Shown: positions 16,421-24,448 of the stretch, one piece after another
How positions within the stretch are numbered: the stretch's first letter is position 1
Layout: each line of letters opens with the position of its first letter
Assembly (NCBI GenBank): GCA_046733475.1
Contig: JBKPPF010000041.1
Location: forward strand, 1-57,268
DNA: 57,268 bases
Source: DATEOR01 sp046733475
GTDB lineage: Bacteria; Actinomycetota; Thermoleophilia; Gaiellales; Gaiellaceae
Direction of reading: 5' to 3'
The notes under the pieces: generated by a model
Seen by the model: only the letters and a program-made list of their open reading frames with translations
Database searches by the model: none
What the model was told of the DNA's origin: nothing
Translations under genes and position numbers: made by a program

Positions 16421-16782
16421 ACGATCTCCTTCCGAAGTTGACGCCTACTAGACGATGAGCGCACCCCGGATCTTCCCACCTTGTGCGCTTCGGTTCAAAT
16501 GCGGCGCTTCCGGACACGCGGGGACACGGACTGATACGTCGACACAGATACAACGCGTGCGCCCACGAGTGGCTTGGCTGCTGGCGCGAGGAACCCGGGG
16601 TGAGGGGTGCAGCATTAGCCCTGGATGGCGCTGAACGATCCGGTTGAACGACGCTGCAACGACGACGCCGCAAGTTTTGTGCGGCGTGTGCGTCCTATGA
16701 ATAGACCCCCTCGAAGGAACTCGCCGCCATGTTGCACTGGTAAGCACTCGGTTTCAGCGGATCCAATCGCGTTGAGACAGCC
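16421..16782. other. Intergenic, nothing recognised
   Basis: This is the promoter side of the gene at 15518, with its AAGGAGA site at about 16428. No frame or repeat is supported. Confidence 0.5.
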
Positions 16783-16807
16783 GTAAGCGGGCCTGAGGCC
16801 CGCTTAC
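16783..16807 (-). terminator. Hairpin terminator of the minus-strand gene at 16837
   Basis: GTAAGCGGGCC / GGCCCGCTTAC, an 11-bp perfect stem with a three-base loop, about 30 bases beyond the stop of the gene above it. Confidence 0.8.
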
Positions 16808-16836
16808 GATGTGCGCAGCTCTTTTTGCGGTATTGC

Positions 16837-17414
16837 TTAAGCGGTCTGTGCGCGACCTACGTGGCGGCTTGCAAGCGCCGCTCCGCCGCCGAGGAGGACG
16901 AGTGCGAGTGCGAGACCCGCTCCAATGCCAGCGTCCTTCCAGTCAAAGCCGGCCGCGGCGACCTGCGGCTCGCCGATCGACCGGGGCTGCGTGCGGACGA
17001 ACTCGATCTTGTCGCTCGGGGTAGCGCGCGGCTGCGCCCGGACGACCTCGATCTGGTCGCGATTCGAGCGTGGGAAATCCGAGACGAAAGCCTGGTAGCC
17101 GCTCGGGGTCGCGACGACCCCCGCATCCGTCGAGACGATCCCGGGATCCGTCCAGCTGACAGCCGGGGAAGACGGAAAGTCCGTGACGAACGGCCGGTAC
17201 GCGACGCCCTTCAGCACGACCTCGTCGGCCGAGCTGGGCCACCGGTAGGCGATGGGCTTGAAACTCTCGCTCGCCTGTACGGGCTGGTAGGTGTGTGCTT
17301 GAACGACCGAGCTCTCATCCACCCTCGCCTGTGCGACCGGGGCGACGATCGCGGCGACGGCGAACCCGAGAGCGATCCGCTTGATGAACCAGTTCTTTCT
17401 CCGATTGCTGCGCA
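16837..17414 (-). CDS. Surface protein with repeated FV-DFP motifs and C-terminal anchor
   Basis: 192 residues from ATG 17414. This start is chosen over the longer frame because GGAAGGGAG lies just upstream and a signal peptide follows (WFIKRIALGFAVAAIVAPVA, cleavage after QA). The mature chain carries paired motifs: AYRPFVTDFPSSPAVSW and GYQAFVSDFPRSNRD, then two similar segments VVRAQPRATPSDKIE and FVRTQPRSIGEP. It ends with a hydrophobic helix (GLALALVLLGGGAALASRHV) and a short basic tail. This layout resembles the protein at 15518, with which it shares the xFxSDFP word. A structural or surface role is likely; the function is unknown. Confidence 0.72.
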
Positions 17415-17689
17415 TCTTCCTGCTCCCTTCCTGTTTGACCTCTACTGCCGATGCGCACAAGACGGACGAAGCGGTCTCCATCTTCCTTTTTGACAGTTCT
17501 GAATGGTTTGGCACAAGAGAAGCTCGAAGAGCGAGCGGTAAACCAAGCCAGCGCTCTTCTGGCTTCGTATCTCAGCAGCCGGAGGCTGCGCTAGTCAGGA
17601 GGATAGGAAGACCTGAGCGAAAGGCACTGGAGACGCACTACTCCCCCGAAAGAGCCGAGCAAGCGACCCAATCCGATTTCGTATGAGGA
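17415..17689. other. Intergenic, nothing recognised
   Basis: Lower-GC stretch between two minus-strand genes. It should hold the promoter of the gene at 17414; no box is assigned. Confidence 0.45.
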
Positions 17690-17717
17690 GAGGGGGGAGC
17701 CGCGTGGCTCCCCCCTC
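17690..17717 (-). terminator. Hairpin terminator of the minus-strand gene at 17727
   Basis: GAGGGGGGAGCC / GGCTCCCCCCTC, a 12-bp perfect stem with a GCGT loop, ten bases past the stop. Confidence 0.85.
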
Positions 17718-17726
17718 GCTCAAGCA

Positions 17727-19565
17727 CTAGGGGTGCGTGGTGAAGCTCCAGATGTCGGTATCGCCGAAGCCGACCGGACAATCCTCGACCGGGTTCGGAG
17801 GATCTTCGGTACTGCCTTCATGGATCGCCATTCGCCATTCGTTGATGGCCGGGCAGACGGTTCCGTTGCGGACGTCGTTCCAGAGCGTCACGCCGTAGTC
17901 GTTCGTCGCAGCCGCATAGACGTAGTCCCCGAGGAACTCCGCCTGCAGGTTGTTCTGTGACGACCCGCGCGGATCGCCGACCGGACTACGGTGGAGCGTC
18001 GTCCAGCCCGTTGCGCCGTTGTCGAATGCCGCCCAGCGCGTAACGCCAACGAGGCCACGGGACGTGAACGTGGTCGGGCGAAACGGCGTTGTGTAGGCGT
18101 TGTAGACGACATAGAGACCGCTTCCATCGGGCTCGAACGCCGGAGCCGTGTAGTAGCCACGGTCACCGTTCGTCGAGACCTGCTGCGGATCACTCCAGTC
18201 GAGCGGAGCGCCACGAGTGCCAGGAGCGACTGCGTGTGGATGCTCATCCGCCGAGGCCCAGGTGAGGTACACCTTCTCCTGGTTTAGGGCTGGACCCGTG
18301 ACATAGGTGTTGACGATCGCGTTCGTAGCCTCCGCACCTGTTGGTGCGCCGTTTGCTATGTCGATATTCGGAGAGCCGGTTAGATCATTGCGAGCCCCGG
18401 CGATGCCGTCCTCGACACAGCGTCCGATCACGGGGTCAACGACAAAGCAGCTGTCGAGCAGCCGCGTGATCACACGCGGGCGCGTCCACGTGCGACCGCC
18501 GTCGTACGAGCGGACGAGTTCGTGTCGGGACGCACCCGGAGCGAACGCCTGGAACGTCTGGTATGCGACGTAAACGACGCCATGGCTATTCGTCCTGATG
18601 GTGCAGCCCGACTGTCCGAAGTTGACTGGCGAGGCCGCTGCCGCCTTCGAGACCTGCTTTTGATGCCACGTGGTTCCGCCGTCTCGAGAGGTGGAAACGA
18701 ACAGCGGCTCCGCCCCTCCACCGATGAACTTCGCATAGCAGACGTAGACGTTTCCGAAAAACGGGCTGGAAGCCGCGTTGTCGGCCCAGATCTGCTCTTT
18801 GTCGGTGAACTGCGTTGCCGACGTGGATTGGGATGCGATGACCGGAGGCTTCCACGTGCTCTTCTGATTGAAGTTCCCGGCGCTGACGTTATCTGCCCGC
18901 GAGACGGTAATCGCCTCGACGCCCTTGATCGGGCCCGACTCGGCGAACCCTTGCTCCCGCAGCGCCAGGTTGCGTTCCGGAGCCTCTTCCTCGTCCAGTT
19001 CGTCCGCCCCGGCGCCCGACGCGTAGAGGGCAGTCGGGAAGTTGGAAGCCAACGTTGCGTAATACAGACGCGAGCCGTTAGCCCAGGAGAACACACCGTT
19101 GCTGCGAATCGGCCCGAATGCGACCGCCGGGTCGCTGTCGGAGACCATGCCGTTTTCGTAGTACCAAGGCAGCGTTCCGATCGGGCCGGGGCCGGGTGTG
19201 CCGTCGCGAGCGCTGAAGCCCGAGTACGTCGGCTGCTGCCAGGACTGGCCACCGTTGAACGAAAAGTAGACCCCCATCACGCCGACGCCTGGCGTGAAGG
19301 GACACGGTGCATCGGGTGTTGCAAATTGCGACGTTCCACATGGAGCGAGATCGATCTCGTCATTTGCTCCGGCAACGACGACATTCTGCCGCGAGGCGTC
19401 GATCGCCACCGCTGGCTCGTTCTGCTTGTTGCGCGGAAACGGTGAGTGCGGGCTGCCGACCGTCACCTCCGTCTCGGTCGCTGCAAAAGCGGCGGGTGCC
19501 GCAAGCGCAAGCCCGACAAGGGCAAGCGCGAAGAGCACGCTCCGCCGAACCGCCTCGGCGTTCAT
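17727..19565 (-). CDS. Large secreted protein with sialidase-type (BNR-like) repeats
   Basis: 612 residues from ATG 19565, chosen because an A/G-rich site and the signal peptide follow (VLFALALVGLALAAPAAFAA). Sialidase-superfamily Asp-box words recur: SFNGGQSWQQPTYS, SRDGGTTWHQKQV, SYDGGRTWTRPRV, each S/T-x-D/N-G-G-x-x-W. They indicate a six-bladed propeller. EPAVAIDASRQNVVVAG near the N-terminus and DYVYAAATNDYGVTLWNDVR near the end are typical of the secreted exo-alpha-sialidase-like group. I do not see the full arginine triad of true sialidases, so catalysis is unproven; it may bind or cleave extracellular glycans. The gene is monocistronic with its own terminator. Confidence 0.82.
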   Translation of the reverse strand: MNAEAVRRSVLFALALVGLALAAPAAFAATETEVTVGSPHSPFPRNKQNEPAVAIDASRQNVVVAGANDEIDLAPCGTSQFATPDAPCPFTPGVGVMGVYFSFNGGQSWQQPTYSGFSARDGTPGPGPIGTLPWYYENGMVSDSDPAVAFGPIRSNGVFSWANGSRLYYATLASNFPTALYASGAGADELDEEEAPERNLALREQGFAESGPIKGVEAITVSRADNVSAGNFNQKSTWKPPVIASQSTSATQFTDKEQIWADNAASSPFFGNVYVCYAKFIGGGAEPLFVSTSRDGGTTWHQKQVSKAAAASPVNFGQSGCTIRTNSHGVVYVAYQTFQAFAPGASRHELVRSYDGGRTWTRPRVITRLLDSCFVVDPVIGRCVEDGIAGARNDLTGSPNIDIANGAPTGAEATNAIVNTYVTGPALNQEKVYLTWASADEHPHAVAPGTRGAPLDWSDPQQVSTNGDRGYYTAPAFEPDGSGLYVVYNAYTTPFRPTTFTSRGLVGVTRWAAFDNGATGWTTLHRSPVGDPRGSSQNNLQAEFLGDYVYAAATNDYGVTLWNDVRNGTVCPAINEWRMAIHEGSTEDPPNPVEDCPVGFGDTDIWSFTTHP

Positions 19566-20136
19566 CTCATCCCCCTTCGAGTACAGCGACCGCGCGGAAG
19601 CAAGCGCCGTCGCCTGGTGTCCCATCCGGTGAGTCGGCGTACCTCCCGACCATGCTCCCCCTAATGCCGCAGTCGCGGCACGCTACCACACTTGAATTCC
19701 GTGCGAGTCTTGGTACTGGCTCTCGAAAACGCCGGGGTCGTGGAGCTCGGAGCGCACCTGCCAAACGTGTGGAACGCAGCCGGCTCTCCGGCAGGTCGGC
19801 CAGTGCGAGTGCAGAGAGCTCCACGGAGTCGAGTCGAAGCACACGGCTTGGCGCGGGTGACACCGAGCTCGCTCGATAACGCCGCAGAATCGCGGCACTC
19901 GGAACCAGTCGGAGGCGTTGCGGAACGATTGTGGGAAACGGCAATCCCGGTCCCGCATGACGCGTGATGCTGGGCGGAGGAGGTCGGGCGAACGCCGGGC
20001 TGCGGTTCCGAGGCGGCTCTCGTGGGAGAGGCGAGAGGTTCAACCTCCTCCGCCGCAGGAACTCCGAACGGTATTAGGTAGATGCGGCCGCCTGAAGCCC
20101 CGGCGGTCGATGTTTACAGAGTGTTGACAGCCATGG
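19566..20136. other. Intergenic, no supported gene
   Basis: Several frames cross it in both directions, but none has a ribosome site or family-like sequence. A TTGACA hexamer occurs at 20123-20128. Confidence 0.45.
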
Positions 20137-20148
20137 GAACATGTGTTC
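20137..20148. promoter_or_regulatory. Weak match to a LexA-type box (GAAC-N4-GTTC)
   Basis: GAACATGTGTTC, nine bases after a TTGACA. It lies next to a pseudogene, its centre is not symmetric, and about one such match is expected by chance in a window this size. Confidence 0.2.
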
Positions 20149-20503
20149 GTGACCTCTCAAGGCTCGGCTACATGCGCTTCCGTCGAGCTCTCGACCGGCC
20201 AACGTCACGGAGGCATTGTCAGCGGCGTGTGAGCTCAGTTCGTCAGCCTCGCGGAGGCACTCGAGTCATGCTTCTTCTCGCGGACTCGGGAGCCCATGAA
20301 GTACGAGTGGGCCGCCGGTCCCTGACACGCACGGTTCTCCAGAAGTACCGCGTGTCGACGTACGAGAGAACCAGGCACTACTCGCGCTTCTTGCCGCGGT
20401 TCCGGCGAACCGTCTCGCCGCCGCGGCGCTTGCGGAAATTGCTGAGCTGCCGACGCTCGTGCGAGCGGGTTGCTGAGGCCTCTGTTCGTTGGGGACGCGC
20501 GCC
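20148..20503 (+). pseudogene. Multiply frameshifted copy of the RFRR-type helical repeat family
   Basis: Frame pieces read RLGYMRFRRALDR, then NVTEALSAA after a missing base, then VDVRENQALLALLAAVPANR and LAAAALAEIAE. They align in order with the copies at 10325 and 1701. At least two indels and internal stops separate the pieces. The tail ends in GTGCGAGCGGGTTGCTGAGG, the relic also seen at 6294. Confidence 0.65.
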
Positions 20504-20550
20504 CTAAGTATCTGAGCATTGCTTGGCTATTGGGAGAGTAGGCTGCCATC

Positions 20551-20844
20551 ATGGATCGCTTCGTCCTTGTTGCGCGCCTTAAGGCCGATGGTCGTCAGCG
20601 AGCAGAAGAACTTCTCGCCGGACATTCGGCTCTCGGCGACGCGGAACTCGCAACAGCTCTCGACCGGCACGCCATTTTCTTGTCCGAAGGCGAGGTCGTA
20701 TTCCTCTTTGAGGGAGAAGGCTCGCACGATTCGGTCAGGGCGATCTTCAACGATCCCGCTCAGTCGACCCTCATCAGCCATTGGGTGCCGCTCTTCGAGG
20801 GGCCTCTTCACCAAGCAGAAGAGCTCTACTTGTGGGAGCGCTAA
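20551..20844 (+). CDS. Small soluble protein, possibly ferredoxin-fold, unknown function
   Basis: 97 residues from ATG 20551 (MDRFVLVARLKADGRQRAEE). The pattern beta (FVLVARL), helix (ADGRQRAEELLAGHS), beta (HAIFLSEGEVVFLFEG), helix (SHDSVRAIFNDPAQS) and the ending HWVPLFEGPLHQAEELYLW fits a dimeric alpha-beta barrel. Such proteins include heme- or aldehyde-handling enzymes and many stress proteins. No catalytic residue set is recognised. It is followed 86 bases later by an alpha/beta hydrolase on the same strand, so cotranscription is possible. Confidence 0.7.
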   Translation: MDRFVLVARLKADGRQRAEELLAGHSALGDAELATALDRHAIFLSEGEVVFLFEGEGSHDSVRAIFNDPAQSTLISHWVPLFEGPLHQAEELYLWER

Positions 20845-20930
20845 GCACGACATGCGACTGAAGGCCGTGCCTCCGCAACCGGCCGAGCGGCAGTCGACTA
20901 CATCGCCGACACAGCATCCGGCTGAGTAGC

Positions 20931-21767
20931 TTGCCGACTACGCTCGAGTGGGCCCTCAGCGAGCGCGCCGTCGTGCCCGGCGGTACGGTTGCATGGGATC
21001 GCTTCGGAGACGGAGCGCCAGTGGTTCTCGTCCACGGCACGCCGAGCTGGTCGTTTCTTTGGCGAGGTGTCGTCCCGCGTCTCGCTCGCTCCTTCACGGT
21101 GTACGTGCTCGACCTTCTCGGCTACGGCGCTTCCGTCCTCGGCCCCCCTCGTGACATGTCCATTTCCGCGCAGGGTCGCATGCTCGGGGAGCTTCTTGAA
21201 CAGTGGAATCTCGCCGCTCCTGGTTTGGTCGGCCATGACATCGGCGGCGCGACCGTGCTCCGCGCCCACCTCATCGAGGGGCGGCCCGCGAGCGGGATCG
21301 TCCTTCTGGACGCAGTCGCTCTCAATCCCTGGAATACGCCGGCGACGACGCATATGCGTGCAAACCTCGACGCGTACCGCACGATGCCGGCGCACATCTA
21401 CGAGGAGGTCGTGAAGGCCCATCTCCGTACGGCTGTCTGTCGGCCGCTCGATGCCCACACGCTCGACGCCTATCTCGGGCCCTGGCGGGGTGGGGACGGG
21501 CAGGCTGCGTACTTCCGGAAAATCGAACAGTGGACAGAGGAGGACGTTGGAGCGATTGAGAACCTTCTGCCGACGCTGCGCCCGCGCGTACGAATCATCT
21601 GGGGCGAAGAGGACCGCTGGCTCGACCGGGAGGTCGCTCTCCGTCTGCAGAACCTCATTCCGGACGCCGAGCTTCGGCTTGTCCCTGCGGCTGGACACTT
21701 CGCGCCAGAGGACAACCCAGACGCCGTCGCTCGCGAGCTGCTCGAATTTTTTCGGGTGCTGAACTAG
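20931..21767 (+). CDS. Alpha/beta hydrolase of the haloalkane dehalogenase/epoxide hydrolase group
   Basis: 278 residues from TTG 20931. The oxyanion region VHGTPSWSFLWRGVVPRL is typical of the dehalogenase-like branch. The nucleophile elbow is GHDIGG, so the nucleophile is Asp, as in haloalkane dehalogenases and epoxide hydrolases, not Ser. The acid lies in IIWGEEDRWLD and the base His in AAGHFAPEDNPDAV. True haloalkane dehalogenases usually have Trp right after the Asp for halide binding; here it is Ile. An epoxide hydrolase or another ester-bond role is therefore equally likely. The substrate is unknown, and the start codon is not firmly set. Confidence 0.82.
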   Translation: MPTTLEWALSERAVVPGGTVAWDRFGDGAPVVLVHGTPSWSFLWRGVVPRLARSFTVYVLDLLGYGASVLGPPRDMSISAQGRMLGELLEQWNLAAPGLVGHDIGGATVLRAHLIEGRPASGIVLLDAVALNPWNTPATTHMRANLDAYRTMPAHIYEEVVKAHLRTAVCRPLDAHTLDAYLGPWRGGDGQAAYFRKIEQWTEEDVGAIENLLPTLRPRVRIIWGEEDRWLDREVALRLQNLIPDAELRLVPAAGHFAPEDNPDAVARELLEFFRVLN

Positions 21768-21810
21768 CTCGTACCGAGCCTAAGGGGTCGTCGGTCACAA
21801 CAGTCATCCG

Positions 21811-21850
21811 CGAAAACGCCCTCGTCGCTCGGCTGCTCGGTCGGAAGGTC
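21811..21850 (+). repeat. Dispersed intergenic repeat B, copy 8
   Basis: CCTCGTCGCTCGGCTGCTCG then GTCGGAAGG. It keeps the 3' core only. Confidence 0.65.
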
Positions 21851-21929
21851 TGGACCCAGAGGGGACGGCGCGAAAGGGCTCGGGCAAGCGAACCGTTACG
21901 CTGCTTCAGCGGTTAGCGTCAAGTACGCC

Positions 21930-22113
21930 TCAACGCCGGGGTTTCTTCACTTGCCAAAGGGCGAGGCACACGTCGATCTTGCGCCGTGCGTCCTTCTCAT
22001 TGCGGGCGCCCGGTAGATACACCTCGAGTTCGTGCATCCGACGCTGCTCGGCCACGCAGCCGCCGCGTTGAAGGCAACGCGCGGAGCTCCCAAAGCAACG
22101 CGGGGTCGCTGAT
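21930..22113 (-). pseudogene. Frameshifted paralog of the small protein at 4264
   Basis: One minus frame reads ISDPALLWELRALP, and after a one-base shift another reads GGCVAEQRRMHELEVYLPGA, then RKIDVCLALWQVKKPRR and TGA at 21930. This aligns with SDPELADNLRDFL and LELDLYLRVWQ of the intact gene. The N-terminal part is not found. Confidence 0.6.
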
Positions 22114-22225
22114 GTGCCCAAGATGGCTACTTCGCCAAACCGAGCAGCGGAGTCGACAGCGTTCGCTCGCGGCTCCGGGCGGAAGGTGTAACGGCGACCC
22201 CGCCTCCCTGCAGATCTAGGATTGT

Positions 22226-22303
22226 GGGGTCGGATCGAACCCGCGCCGTCGAGCAAGCGCGCGCAACGTCGTCAACGCGTTAGGGGTAACGGTTGTTCGG
22301 CCC
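22226..22303. repeat. Dispersed repeat C, copy 3
   Basis: It shares blocks of ten or more bases with the copy at 5492 (CAAGCGCGCGC, GTCAACGCG versus GGCAACGCG, GGTTGTTCGGCCC versus GGTGGTTCGGCCC). Confidence 0.65.
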
Positions 22304-22609
22304 GCCGCGACAAGCAGACCACTTTGTCGGGTCCGGCCGGAGGGGGAGGGAACGCCCCCGCCCCCTCTCCCAGACAGCTCAGAAGGCGTTCCCCTCCCCA
22401 ACACGAGCGAACCCGAGGAGATCCCTGGCAGTCCGCAGACCGGAATTTACAACTCGGGAAAAAGCTCAAAAGCGGTACCACGTTGGGTATTCGACACGTC
22501 GGTTTCGATGGCCTCGCCCTAGCCGATAAGCGGGACAATGAGCACCTCTGTTCAAGCCCAGTTCCTCCTGCCGAGCGCGGCCTAGCGGTCGTAGTGTCAT
22601 GCGGAACTG
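22304..22609. other. Intergenic, nothing recognised
   Basis: A C-rich tract at 22340-22370 is the only notable sequence. No supported frame. Confidence 0.45.
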
Positions 22610-22903
22610 CTAGCCCTCCGGCTTCTCGACCATCTCGTATGGACCCAACGTGTCCACGATCTCTTCGCCCTCCGTACGGGGGTGGCCGGCGATGATGAGG
22701 AAGCGGTTGGGGCGCTCAGCAACCGATTGCCATTGTCCGGGTGAGACGTCAACGCGGCCCATGCAACGCTCGTCAGCGCATTCGCATAGGAAGGGCACCG
22801 GGGTCGCGTCGGGCACCTGACTCTCAACGACATCATGGAGTCGCTGGTTCAGCCGCTGGAACTGCCGCTGGTTCTCCTCGCGGCGCTCGTTTCGCGTGGG
22901 CAT
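22610..22903 (-). CDS. Small CxC zinc-ribbon-like protein, paralog 1
   Basis: 97 residues from ATG 22903 (MPTRNERREENQRQFQRLNQ). A helical N-terminus (LNQRLHDVVESQ) leads to the signature VPFLCECADERCMGRVDVSP. Then come QWQSVAERPNRFLIIAGHP and a closing segment IVDTLGPYEMVEKPEG. The C-E-C-x4-C cluster plus the His after AG suggests a single metal site. The same order is seen in the genes at 22954 and 37996, which defines a family in this genome. Function unknown; the fold is small, cytosolic and probably metal-binding. Confidence 0.72.
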   Translation of the reverse strand: MPTRNERREENQRQFQRLNQRLHDVVESQVPDATPVPFLCECADERCMGRVDVSPGQWQSVAERPNRFLIIAGHPRTEGEEIVDTLGPYEMVEKPEG

Positions 22904-22953
22904 TGGCCGTATGAATTCTGGGACTGGCCCGAGATTTCCCGCTTACCTGCCCG

Positions 22954-23169
22954 CTAGTGCCCTTCGTGAACCACAGGCCCTCGTTGAGCAAGCGTGGCGT
23001 AGGCGTCCAGAGTCAGCCGCACAGTCGCAACACAGTCGGTCGCGCCACACTCGCAGAGAAAGTCAAAGGAGTCGCGCCCCGCATCGGCCCAATCCATACG
23101 CGCGATGCGCTCATTGATCTCGCGCAAAGGCTCTCGGTTTTGTCCTACCCGTTCAGCCCGGTCGAGCAT
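22954..23169 (-). CDS. Small CxC zinc-ribbon-like protein, paralog 2 (shortened)
   Basis: 71 residues from ATG 23169, preceded by GGAGGA. The helix REINERIARMDW precedes FDFLCECGATDCVATVRLTL, the same cluster as in the neighbour at 22610. It ends soon after YATLAQRGPVVHEGH, about 20-30 residues earlier than the paralogs, so the terminal strand (YVVVEK type) is missing. It may be a truncated, possibly nonfunctional copy. It lies 50 bases upstream of paralog 1 on the same strand, so a tandem duplication is likely. Confidence 0.65.
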   Translation of the reverse strand: MLDRAERVGQNREPLREINERIARMDWADAGRDSFDFLCECGATDCVATVRLTLDAYATLAQRGPVVHEGH

Positions 23170-23265
23170 TTGTCCTCCAGCAGAGATTTTGCCACGTACC
23201 GACACACTTTCAAACGGCCTCGTTCGAGCGAGCGATTTAGGTAGTCGTGCGTAACACTGGCTCGG

Positions 23266-23346
23266 TGCCAACGGCGCTCGGCGACGGACGCCGCAGCCCC
23301 CGCAACTCCTTTCGCGCCGTCGTCGCTCGGCTGCTCGGGCGGCGAT
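23266..23346 (+). repeat. Dispersed intergenic repeat B, copy 9
   Basis: CGCTCGGCGACGGACGCCGC then CGTCGTCGCTCGGCTGCTCG. It is the last copy in the window, 35 bases before the epimerase start. Confidence 0.7.
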
Positions 23347-23380
23347 GTGTAGCCGTGGCGAGGGGGGGTAGCGAGAACCG

Positions 23381-24433
23381 ATGCGTGTCGTCGTGGTCGG
23401 AGCGAGTGGCAACGCGGGCACGAGCTTGCTCGCGGCACTCGCGGGAGAAGAAACCGTCGAGTCCGTCCTGGGCCTCTGTCGCCGTCGTCCCGCGGCGCGC
23501 TTCCAGAAGACGACCTGGGTCGAAGCCGACATAGAACGCAACGCCCTCGAGCCGCATTTTCGCGGCGCGGACGCCGTTGTGCACCTCGCCTGGCGAATTC
23601 AGCCGTCACGGGACCTCGAGTCGCTCAGGCGGACGAATGTCGACGGCAGCGCCCGGGTCTTCCAAGCTGTCGCCGGAGCGGGCGTACCCGCGCTCGTCTA
23701 TGCCTCGTCGGTCGGCGTGTACTCACCAGGGCCCAAGAATCGACGCGTCGACGAGAGTTGGGCGCGCGAGGGTGTCCGCACGAGCTTCTACGGACGCCAC
23801 AAGGCCGAGGTGGAACAGATCCTCGACGCGTTCGAGCGGGACAACCCGAACGTGCGGGTTGTGCGCATGCGGCCTGGGCTCATCTTCAAGCGGGAAGCGG
23901 CTAGCGAGATCCGCCGGCTCTTCCTCGGACCCTTCCTGCCCAATCCGCTGCTACGGCCCCGACTCATCCCGTTCATACCCGACATTCCCAACCTGCGCTT
24001 TCAGGCGGTCCACTCACTCGACGTGGGCGAGGCTTATCGCCTCGCTCTCGTTCGCGATGTGCGCGGCGCTTTCAACCTCGCGGCCGATCCGGTGCTCGAT
24101 CCGCCGCAGCTCGCGCGGATCTTCGAGAAGCCCCTGGTACGAGTTCCGCCCGGGGTCCTTCGCGGCGCTGCAGGCCTCACCTGGCGCGCGCGCCTGCAGC
24201 CGACACCGGCGGGATGGATCGACCTCGCGCTCCAAGTTCCGCTGATGGACACCAGCCGCGCCATCTCTGAACTCGGGTGGCGCCCCCGTCGGGCGGCGGA
24301 CGACGCGCTCACCGAGCTGATCGAAGGAATGCAACGCGGTGAAGGCGTCGACACTCCGCCCCTCTCACCTGACTCAGGCGGGCCCGCCCGCGCGCGCGAA
24401 CTTGCCTCGGGCGTCGGCGGTCGTGAACTCTAA
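23381..24433 (+). CDS. NAD(P)-dependent epimerase/dehydratase (extended SDR)
   Basis: 350 residues from ATG 23381. The Rossmann loop VVVGASGNAGTSLLAAL is at the N-terminus, followed by VEADIERNALEPHFRGADA and VVHLAWRI, and the SDR active site as YASSVGVYSPG with a later YGRHKAE (Tyr-x3-Lys). The core fits nucleoside-sugar or related epimerase-like enzymes, and the C-terminal half is diverged. It is followed by a zinc alcohol dehydrogenase 15 bases downstream and a small protein overlapping that, so the three likely form an operon. The substrate is unknown; a role in stress or sugar/alcohol metabolism is an inference. Confidence 0.83.
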   Translation: MRVVVVGASGNAGTSLLAALAGEETVESVLGLCRRRPAARFQKTTWVEADIERNALEPHFRGADAVVHLAWRIQPSRDLESLRRTNVDGSARVFQAVAGAGVPALVYASSVGVYSPGPKNRRVDESWAREGVRTSFYGRHKAEVEQILDAFERDNPNVRVVRMRPGLIFKREAASEIRRLFLGPFLPNPLLRPRLIPFIPDIPNLRFQAVHSLDVGEAYRLALVRDVRGAFNLAADPVLDPPQLARIFEKPLVRVPPGVLRGAAGLTWRARLQPTPAGWIDLALQVPLMDTSRAISELGWRPRRAADDALTELIEGMQRGEGVDTPPLSPDSGGPARARELASGVGGREL

Positions 24434-24448
24434 TTCGGAGGGGAGAAC

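Noticed and set aside
20137..20148. GAACATGTGTTC as a second functional SOS box
   Set aside because: The half-sites match, but the centre is asymmetric, the neighbouring gene is dead, and one chance match is expected in this length.
3455..23346. Repeat B as integron attC sites in a gene-cassette array
   Set aside because: The repeats lack the GTTRRRY/RYYYAAC core pairs and the imperfect palindrome of attC sites, and the recombinase shows no integron-specific insert.
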